The notes beneath the pieces were generated by a model that searched no databases, was not told where the DNA came from, and saw nothing but the letters and a program-made list of their open reading frames with translations. DNA of 64,000 bases, taken from positions 1-64,000 of the forward strand of contig DASXOJ010000096.1 in the NCBI GenBank assembly GCA_036494465.1, in the 5' to 3' direction. Below are positions 58,258 through 64,000 of the stretch, piece after piece. Within the stretch, counting starts at the first letter, position 1. Every line of letters starts with the position of its first letter. This DNA is from CAJCJE01 sp036494465. GTDB lineage: Bacteria > Actinomycetota > Actinomycetes > Mycobacteriales > Pseudonocardiaceae. Both the position numbers and the translations under genes were made by a program.

Positions 58258-60000
58258 GTGCCTCTGCTCCGCCGAGCGAGGGCGGCAGCGTTGTGCACCG
58301 CTCTGCTGGCGGTGGGCTGCCTGACAACGGCCACGGCGGTCAGTGCCGACCCGCTTCCGGACAGCCAGGGCAGCTGTCTGCAGAGCGGTCCTGACCTGCG
58401 GTATCTGGTCGTCTTCAACCCGGGCACCGCCCAGGCGATCGCCGAGGACACGATCACCGCCGAGTGTGGCACGACCACCGTCTACTACCCGCAGATCGCG
58501 GTCGCGGTGGCGATGTCCCCCGACCCGACGTTCGCCGATCGAATCGGCCCGAACCGGGCATACAGCGCACAGGCTCAGGCGTACTACGACTCGACCGCGG
58601 ACGGTACGCCCGAAGTGTCCAAAAAGTCCGATGAGATCAAGGCGAACCTGCCATCGGTGACGAACAACCCGAGCAGCGTGTCGGCCACGAACCGGACGTC
58701 CCAGCAGTGGGACATGAACATGATCAAGGCGGACCAGGCCCACCGGATCGACAAGGGCAGCTCGCAGGTCGTGGTCGGCGTCCTCGACTCCGGCATCGAC
58801 GCGCAGCAGCCCAACCTGACCCAGTCCATCGACCCTGCCGCGTCCGCCGGTTGCGTTTCCGGCGCCCCGGACACCACCGAAAGCGCCTGGGAGCCAACGA
58901 CTTCCGCGCACGGCACGCACGTGGCGGGCACCATCGCCGCCGCCGACGACGGCAGGGGCATCGCCGGTGTCGCGCCCGGCGTGAAGGTCGCGTCGGTGAA
59001 AGTGGTCGACGACAACGGTTACATCTATCCCGAGGCCGCGGTGTGCGGGTTCATGTGGGCCGCGCAGAACGGGATGGCGATCGCCAACAACAGCTACTTC
59101 ATCGACCCGTGGGTGTTCACCTGCGCGGACACCACCGGCCAGAACGTGGTCTACACGGCGGTGCAGCGCGCCGTCGCCTACGCCACCTCGCACGGCGTGC
59201 TGTCCATCGCCGCAGCGGGCAACCAGGGTGTCGATCTGAGCAACCCCAGCCAGGACACATCCAGTCCGGACAACGTCGACTCCGGCGACCAGCAACAGCG
59301 CCAACTCGGCGACGACTGTGCGCAACTGCCCGCTGGCCTGCCCGGCGTGGTCACGGTGTCCTCGGTGGGCGCGGACGAACTCAAGGCGGGCTACAGCTCC
59401 TACGGTCTCGGCTCGATCGACCTGACCGCCCCTGGCGGCGACAGCCACCAGCACTCGTCGAAGAGCTCCAACTGCGTGCTCTCGACCGTGCCGGGCGGTT
59501 ATGCGAGCGCCTGCGGCACGTCCATGGCGGCGCCGCACGTGTCCGGGGTCGCGGCGCTGCTCGCGTCGCTGCATCCGCACGCGAGCCCACGCCAGCTGAC
59601 CGTGCTGCTCAACGAACAGGCGACGCCGGTCGCGTGCCCGTCCGACTACGACCTCAACGGCACCGGCACCCAGGACGCCTACTGCACCGGCGATTCCAGC
59701 TACAACAGCTTCTACGGGCACGGCCTTGTGAACGCGCTCGGGGCCGTCACCGATAATCTCCCAAGTGGACAGTCCACGTCGAATTCGGCGACACAGGGCC
59801 AGATCACTCCCCCGATGTCGACGACGCCCGACGACGGCACCACAACGCCGCACTCGGATTCGCAGTTGCAGAGCCAGTCCACCACACCGTCCACGAAGGA
59901 CACTCCGGCGGTACCGCCGACGAGCACCCCGGCCACGCAGCCCGCCGAGGCAGGCGTGCCGCCGGTGGTCAGCTCGCTGATCCCCGACGGCGTCTGGTAG
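58258..60000 (+). CDS. Secreted S8 serine peptidase (subtilase)
   Basis: 580 residues. The signal peptide (MPLLRRARAAALCTALLAVG, cleavage near TAVSADPLP) is followed by a pro-region (about 35-160). The catalytic triad is Asp in VVVGVLDSGID, His in SAHGTHVAGT and Ser in GTSMAAPHVSG, with the oxyanion Asn in AAAGNQG. A Ser/Thr/Pro-rich C-terminal tail of about 75 residues may be a wall-spanning linker. The GTG at 58258 was chosen because GGAGG lies 7 bases upstream. It is transcribed against the two radical-SAM-type genes that flank it; its stop is 6 bases from theirs. Confidence 0.92.
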   Translation: MPLLRRARAAALCTALLAVGCLTTATAVSADPLPDSQGSCLQSGPDLRYLVVFNPGTAQAIAEDTITAECGTTTVYYPQIAVAVAMSPDPTFADRIGPNRAYSAQAQAYYDSTADGTPEVSKKSDEIKANLPSVTNNPSSVSATNRTSQQWDMNMIKADQAHRIDKGSSQVVVGVLDSGIDAQQPNLTQSIDPAASAGCVSGAPDTTESAWEPTTSAHGTHVAGTIAAADDGRGIAGVAPGVKVASVKVVDDNGYIYPEAAVCGFMWAAQNGMAIANNSYFIDPWVFTCADTTGQNVVYTAVQRAVAYATSHGVLSIAAAGNQGVDLSNPSQDTSSPDNVDSGDQQQRQLGDDCAQLPAGLPGVVTVSSVGADELKAGYSSYGLGSIDLTAPGGDSHQHSSKSSNCVLSTVPGGYASACGTSMAAPHVSGVAALLASLHPHASPRQLTVLLNEQATPVACPSDYDLNGTGTQDAYCTGDSSYNSFYGHGLVNALGAVTDNLPSGQSTSNSATQGQITPPMSTTPDDGTTTPHSDSQLQSQSTTPSTKDTPAVPPTSTPATQPAEAGVPPVVSSLIPDGVW

Positions 60001-60006
60001 TCCGCG

Positions 60007-61968
60007 CTACTTCGACAACGCCGGGTTGCGCACCGGGGAACCGATGCCGACCGGCGAGATCGGCAGCATCTTGCGACCGGTCGGCCCGATCTCGATGTCC
60101 GTGCCCATCGACGGGCAGACCCCGCAGTCGAAGCATGGCGTCCACCGGCAGTCGTCCTGGTCCTGCTCGCCCAGCGCGTCCTGCCAGTCCGCCCAGAGCC
60201 ATTCCTTGTCCAGCCCGGAATCCAGGTGGTCCCAGGGCAGGATCTCGTCGCCGGCGCGCTCGCGGCTGGTGTACCAGTCCAGGCTCAGGCCGATCGGGTC
60301 GAGTTCGGCCTGGCACGCGGAAAGCCAGCGCTCGTAGGAGAAGTGCTCGCTCCAGCCGTCGAACTTGCCGCCCTCGCGCCACACCCGCTCGATCACCGCA
60401 CCGACCCGGCGGTCACCACGGGAGAGCAGACCTTCGATCATGGACGGTTTGCCGTCGTGGTAGCGCATGCCGATGTTGCGGCCGAGGTTGCGGTTGGCGT
60501 TGACCGCCACGCGCAGCTTCTTCAGTCGATCGTCCACAGTGTCCGGATCGCACTGCGGCGCCCACTGGAACGGCGTGTGCGGCTTGGGCACGAACCCGCC
60601 GATCGAGATGGTGCAGCGGATGTCCTTGCGGCCACTGGCCTCCCGGCCCGCCTTGATCACCTCGTGCGCCATGTTCGCGATCTGCAGCACGTCGTCGTCG
60701 GTCTCGGTGGGCAGGCCGCACATGAAGTACAGCTTGACCTGCCGCCAGCCCGCCGCGTACGCGGCCGAGACCGTGCGGATCAGGTCCGCCTCGGAGACCT
60801 GCTTGTTGATGACCTTGCGGATCCGTTCGCTGCCACCCTCTGGCGCGAACGTGAGGCCGGAGCGCCTGCCGTTGCGGGACAGCTCGTTGGCCAGGTCGAT
60901 GTTGAACGCGTCCACCCGGGTACTGGGCAGGCTCAGGCCGGTGTTGGTGCCCTCGTAGCGGTCGGCAAGGCTCTTGGCGATCTCGCCGATCTCGGAGTGG
61001 TCCGCGCTGGACAGGCTGAGCAGCCCGACCTCCTCGAACCCGGTCGCCTCGAGGCCGCGCTGGATCATCCCGCCGATGCCATCGATCGAGCGCTCCCGCA
61101 CCGGGCGAGTGATCATGCCCGCCTGGCAGAACCGGCAGCCCCGGGTGCAGCCGCGGAAGATCTCCACGCTCATCCGCTCGTGCACGCTCTCCGCGAGCGG
61201 CACCAGCGGCTGCTTCGGGTAGGGCCACGCGTCGAGGTCCATGGTGGTGCGCTTGGCCACGGTGGCGGGCACGCGCTCGGTCTTGGGCGTGACACTCGCG
61301 ATCCGGCCGTCCGGGCCGTAGGCGACGTCGTAGAGGCTCGGGATGTACACCCAGCCGGTCTCGGCCAGGCGCAGCAGCAGCTCAGCGCGGCCACCGGGCC
61401 GGTCCTCGGTCTTCCAGGCCCTGACGATCTCGGTGATCTCGCCGACGGCCTGTTCACCGTCGCCGAGCACGGCGGCGTCCACGAAGTCCGCGAGCGGCTC
61501 CGGGTTGAACGCGGCGTGCCCGCCTGCCAGCACGATCGGGTCGTCGATGCCCCGGTCGGCCGCGTGCAGCGGGATGCCCGCCAGGTCGAGCGCGTTGAGC
61601 AGGTTGGTGTAGCCGAGCTCGGTCGAGAAGCTGACGCCGAGGACGTCGAATGCGCCGATCGGGCGATGGCTGTCAACTGTGAACTGCGGGATGTGGTTCT
61701 CCCGCATCAGCGCTTCCAGGTCCGGCCACACCGCGTAACTGCGCTCGGCGAGCACGCGGTCCATCTCGTTGAGGATTTCGTACAGGATCATCACGCCCTG
61801 GTTGGGCAGGCCGACCTCGTAGGCGTCCGGGTACATCAGGCACCAGCGCACGTCGGTGGCCGCCCAGTCCTTGACCGTGGCATTCAGTTCGCCACCGATG
61901 TACTGGACCGGCTTGCTCACTTTCGGCAGCAGCGGTTCCAACCTGGGGAAGACAGACTCGGCACGCAC
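60007..61968 (-). CDS. TIGR03960 family B12-binding radical SAM protein
   Basis: 653 residues. The N-terminal cobalamin-binding-like part contains YPDAYEVGLPNQG and VLGVSFSTELGYTN. The radical SAM core has the CxxxCxxC cluster in RGCTRGCRFCQAG, LTFAPEGGSERIRKVINKQV and LYFMCGLPTETDDDV. C-terminal cysteines are in WTPCFDCGVCP. The function is not established. The GTG at 61968 gives MRAESVFPRLEPLLPKVSKP, like relatives; ATG 62004 or an even earlier start cannot be excluded. Its usual partner, the DUF2344 gene, lies beyond the subtilase. Confidence 0.88.
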   Translation of the reverse strand: MRAESVFPRLEPLLPKVSKPVQYIGGELNATVKDWAATDVRWCLMYPDAYEVGLPNQGVMILYEILNEMDRVLAERSYAVWPDLEALMRENHIPQFTVDSHRPIGAFDVLGVSFSTELGYTNLLNALDLAGIPLHAADRGIDDPIVLAGGHAAFNPEPLADFVDAAVLGDGEQAVGEITEIVRAWKTEDRPGGRAELLLRLAETGWVYIPSLYDVAYGPDGRIASVTPKTERVPATVAKRTTMDLDAWPYPKQPLVPLAESVHERMSVEIFRGCTRGCRFCQAGMITRPVRERSIDGIGGMIQRGLEATGFEEVGLLSLSSADHSEIGEIAKSLADRYEGTNTGLSLPSTRVDAFNIDLANELSRNGRRSGLTFAPEGGSERIRKVINKQVSEADLIRTVSAAYAAGWRQVKLYFMCGLPTETDDDVLQIANMAHEVIKAGREASGRKDIRCTISIGGFVPKPHTPFQWAPQCDPDTVDDRLKKLRVAVNANRNLGRNIGMRYHDGKPSMIEGLLSRGDRRVGAVIERVWREGGKFDGWSEHFSYERWLSACQAELDPIGLSLDWYTSRERAGDEILPWDHLDSGLDKEWLWADWQDALGEQDQDDCRWTPCFDCGVCPSMGTDIEIGPTGRKMLPISPVGIGSPVRNPALSK

Positions 61969-62091
61969 ACCGACAAGGGTAAACGGTCGGCGCGAACCAG
62001 CCATCTCGACCGACTGGTACGTGAACTCGGGGTTTCCTTCTCGGTACAGACCACGCCTGGACCAGGTACAGCACATGGTCAACGCATGAAC

Positions 62092-62107
62092 ATTGGTCTA
62101 GTCCACC
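62092..62107. promoter_or_regulatory. dre-like palindrome 1 upstream of tandem chitinases
   Basis: ATTGGTCTAGTCCACC matches 13 of 16 positions of the dre consensus ACTGGTCTAGACCACT. It lies three bases before a TTGACA (62111-62116) in the divergent region between the radical SAM gene and the chitinase gene. Confidence 0.72.
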
Positions 62108-62121
62108 CTCTTGACACCGCA

Positions 62122-62137
62122 AGTGGTCTAGGCCACA
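62122..62137. promoter_or_regulatory. dre-like palindrome 2 upstream of tandem chitinases
   Basis: AGTGGTCTAGGCCACA matches 14 of 16 positions of AGTGGTCTAGACCACT. It begins five bases after TTGACA, i.e. inside the expected -35/-10 spacer, so a bound DasR-type repressor would block the promoter. The start codon is 200 bases downstream. Confidence 0.75.
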
Positions 62138-62255
62138 TTCGATGAACCGACCGTGAACCGAGATTGTCGAGGCCCTGCCAGAAATCGACAGCAAACGTTC
62201 GCGACGGCAGCGAGGGAACTCCGACAAACCAGAACAAAAGACGGGGACACCACAC

Positions 62256-62315
62256 CGGCGGGGCGGACCCCAATTTTGGGGGTCGGCAACGACACCGAAG
62301 GGGGCGTCCGCCGGC
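62256..62315 (+). other. Structured 5' leader of chitinase mRNA
   Basis: The outer arms CCGGCGG (62256-62262) and CCGCCGG (62309-62315) enclose a perfect inner hairpin GACCCC-AATTTTGG-like loop-GGGGTC (62267-62285). The structure ends about 20 bases before the chitinase start and just before its AGGAGG, so it could affect mRNA stability or translation. The 368-bp gap from the radical SAM gene otherwise holds only the dre sites and promoter. Confidence 0.45.
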
Positions 62316-62336
62316 TTTCGTCGGCGAGGAGGACGC

Positions 62337-63560
62337 ATGCAACGGTTATCCATGACAGCCGCGTTGGGTGCCGCGGTCGTCGCGGCGGGTTCGCTGATCG
62401 CCTTCACGGGCATCAGCAACGCCGCCCAGCACCCGGCCGCGGCGACACCTGCCGCGGTCAGCTCGGGTTGGTACGGCGCGGCACCGTACGTGATGCCACT
62501 GGACAACAACCCGCCGAACCTGCCCCAGGTGATGGCCGCGACCGGCCAGAAAACGTTCGAACTGGCCTTCGTGCTCTCCGACGGCGGCTGCAACGCCGCA
62601 TGGGGCGGTACCGCGTCGGTCTCCTCGGACAGCACGGTCGCCAACATCATCAGCGGCGTCCGCGCCGCGGGCGGTGACGTGTCCGTGTCGTTCGGCGGAT
62701 ACGGCGGAACAAAGCTCGGCCAGGTCTGCGGGTCGGCATCGGCGACCGCAGCGGCCGAACAGGCGGTGATCAGCAAGTACCAGCTCAAGGCGATCGACTT
62801 CGACCTCGAAGAACCCGAGTACGAGAACACCGCCGCCATCAACAACGAGATCGGCGCGGCCCAGATCCTGCAGAACAACAACCCGGGCCTGTACGTGTCG
62901 ATCACCACCGCAGGAACCACGGCAGGCACCGGCTACTTCGGCCAGAACGTGCTCAACACCGCCAAGAGCGACAACTTCGTGCCTGCGAACTACTCGATCA
63001 TGCCCTTCGACGGTGGCTTCAACGGCGCGGCGAGCCAGACGGCCGCCCTGGAGTCCTTCCACACCCTGCTGATGAACACCTTCGGCTGGAACAGCGCGAC
63101 CGCCTACAACCACGAAGGCGTCTCGCAGATGAACGGCAGGACCGACTCGGCCGAGTACTTCTACCAGTCGGACTTCCAGTCCGTGCTCAGCTACGCACAG
63201 AGCAAGGGCCTGACCCGCTACACGTACTGGTCACTCAACCGGGACGTGCAGTGCAACCCGCCCGACAACAACGGCCAGCTCTCCGGCACGTGCAGCAGCG
63301 TCCCGCAGAACAGCTGGGACTTCACCAAGTACACGGCGGAGTTCGGTGGCGCGGTGCCGCCGACCAGTCCACCTCCGCCCCCGCCGACCTCACCGCCGCC
63401 CGGCGGCTCGTGCTCCGCGTCCGCGTGGGTGGCCACCACCGCGTACACCGGCGGTCAGCAGGTCTCGTACAACGGCCACACCTGGACCGCCAAGTGGTGG
63501 ACCGAAAACGACACCCCCGGCGGCCCGGCCGGTGTCTGGACCGACAACGGGTCCTGCTGA
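62337..63560 (+). CDS. Secreted GH18 chitinase with C-terminal CBM5/12 chitin-binding domain
   Basis: 407 residues. The signal peptide (MQRLSMTAALGAAVVAAGSL, cleavage near SNAAQH) is followed by a GH18 barrel. The active-site strand reads LKAIDFDLEEPEY: the last Asp-x-Asp-x-Glu of DxxDxDxE is kept, but the first Asp is replaced. A Pro/Ser/Thr linker (about 338-355) joins a CBM5/12 domain (CSASAWVATTAYTGGQQVSY and tryptophans in TWTAKWWTEN) bounded by cysteines. AGGAGG precedes the ATG. It is under two dre-type sites and is followed by another chitinase gene on the same strand. Confidence 0.93.
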   Translation: MQRLSMTAALGAAVVAAGSLIAFTGISNAAQHPAAATPAAVSSGWYGAAPYVMPLDNNPPNLPQVMAATGQKTFELAFVLSDGGCNAAWGGTASVSSDSTVANIISGVRAAGGDVSVSFGGYGGTKLGQVCGSASATAAAEQAVISKYQLKAIDFDLEEPEYENTAAINNEIGAAQILQNNNPGLYVSITTAGTTAGTGYFGQNVLNTAKSDNFVPANYSIMPFDGGFNGAASQTAALESFHTLLMNTFGWNSATAYNHEGVSQMNGRTDSAEYFYQSDFQSVLSYAQSKGLTRYTYWSLNRDVQCNPPDNNGQLSGTCSSVPQNSWDFTKYTAEFGGAVPPTSPPPPPPTSPPPGGSCSASAWVATTAYTGGQQVSYNGHTWTAKWWTENDTPGGPAGVWTDNGSC

Positions 63561-63586
63561 TTCACCAAACCCCTCGAACACGCGCA

Positions 63587-63621
63587 CCGGGCGTCCTTGG
63601 GCGTGGGAACCGGACGCCCGG
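63587..63621 (+). terminator. Hairpin between tandem chitinase genes
   Basis: CCGGGCGTCC (63587-63596) pairs perfectly with GGACGCCCGG (63612-63621), with a 15-base loop and no T-run. It lies in the 119-bp spacer and may be a partial terminator or an mRNA processing/stability element. No dre site was seen in this spacer. Confidence 0.55.
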
Positions 63622-63679
63622 CGCGCGACCCAAACCCCGCAAGTTCAACGCGGAACACCTTCACCCAGCGGAGGAAGGA

Positions 63680-64000
63680 ATGCGGTTATCCAGACACTCG
63701 GCACTGGCTGTTGGCGCGGCCAGCGTGCTGTTGCTCGCCGGGATCGGTATCACGGTGGGACAGAACGCGGCCGCCAGTCAGCCAGGCGCCAGCGCGGCAG
63801 GCGGTAGCGGTGGTATCACCGTCGCCTACTACGACCAGTGGAGCATCTACCAGAACGCCTACTACCTGAAGAACCTCGATGCCTCAGGTGCGGCGAACAA
63901 GCTCAACTACCTGATCTACGACTTCGAGAACATCGACCCGTCCAACCTGACCTGCTTCGAGAACACCAAGGCGACCGACCCGGACCCGGCAGGCGAGAAC
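63680..64000 (+). CDS. Secreted GH18 chitinase, 3' end beyond the window
   Basis: 107 residues are visible, in a frame open to the right edge. GAGGAAGG precedes an ATG opening a signal peptide (MRLSRHSALAVGAASVLLLA, cleavage near NAAASQPG). After a short Gly/Ser/Ala stretch comes ITVAYYDQWSIYQNAYYLKN, then ANKLNYLIYDFENI. This is the first beta-strand/alpha-helix region of GH18 chitinases of the Streptomyces ChiC/ChiD type. The catalytic Glu lies beyond the window. It is probably co-regulated with the upstream chitinase. Confidence 0.85.
   Translation, partial: MRLSRHSALAVGAASVLLLAGIGITVGQNAAASQPGASAAGGSGGITVAYYDQWSIYQNAYYLKNLDASGAANKLNYLIYDFENIDPSNLTCFENTKATDPDPAGEN

Noticed and set aside
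1..64000. CRISPR arrays, tRNA, rRNA, transposases or prophage genes
   Set aside because: No regularly spaced short repeats, no cloverleaf-type sequence with a GGTTCGAATCC-like arm, and no transposase or phage proteins were recognised on either strand.

Overview
The window is about 70% G+C, uses strongly G/C-ending codons with frequent GTG and TTG starts, and encodes RNase E/G, mycothiol-type and chitinolytic functions. All of this points to an actinomycete. The gene families and order suggest a Pseudonocardiales-like organism (inference; no database was searched). From lepA (22.3 kb) to rne (57 kb) the gene order follows, from memory, the Mycobacterium tuberculosis Rv2404c-Rv2444c backbone: lepA, transglutaminase/alpha-E/ATP-grasp, rpsT, holA, comEC-comEA, degV, octT, gpgP, rsfS, nadD, proA, proB, obg, rpmA, rplU, rne. 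Accessory blocks are spliced into it.

Layout. 0-5.7 kb: sulfur assimilation operon, with the two sulfate adenylyltransferase subunits (cysD cut by the window edge), a sulfonate/nitrate-type ABC transporter and a sirohydrochlorin-chelatase-like protein. 5.7-22 kb: accessory genes. These include a decayed small secreted-protein gene, a HelR/HelD-type helicase, a 4-hydroxybenzoate hydroxylase coupled to a PLP enzyme, a Tat-exported phosphatase, a TetR/SnoaL pair with tandem operators, an FAD/NAD(P) protein, a secreted protein behind a consensus promoter, an enoyl-CoA hydratase, an MDR reductase, a GH18 chitinase, VanZ, a shortened DUF664 protein and a DUF3224 protein. 22-36 kb: conserved housekeeping backbone interrupted by thrC (behind a SAM-I riboswitch), a lytic transglycosylase and a TPR-like protein. 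36-43 kb: degV-octT-gpgP-rsfS-nadD, a TetR/P450/ferredoxin insert, and proA. 43-50.6 kb: accessory block with a RecQ-phosphoribosyltransferase fusion, a defective-looking S33 hydrolase, an SGNH hydrolase, a methyltransferase and three related membrane proteins. 50.6-58 kb: proB-obg-rpmA-rplU-rne and a radical-SAM-associated protein. 58-64 kb: a secreted subtilase, the partner radical SAM protein, then two tandem chitinases, the last cut by the right edge.

Regulation is unusually readable. Both chitinase loci carry pairs of DasR-type (dre) palindromes around a TTGACA element, which implies shared N-acetylglucosamine control. thrC is preceded by a complete S-box whose P1 helix includes part of the Shine-Dalgarno sequence. 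TetR genes sit beside perfect or near-perfect palindromes. Two separate intergenic regions carry the same composite of two DnaA-box-like 9-mers spaced 19 bp apart. No CRISPR array, rRNA, tRNA, transposase or prophage was found. I see no wholly new defence or biosynthetic system. The most unusual items are the shared DnaA-box composite, the NWAR-motif membrane protein cluster with one start-less member, the RecQ-PRTase fusion, and several decayed or remodelled genes.
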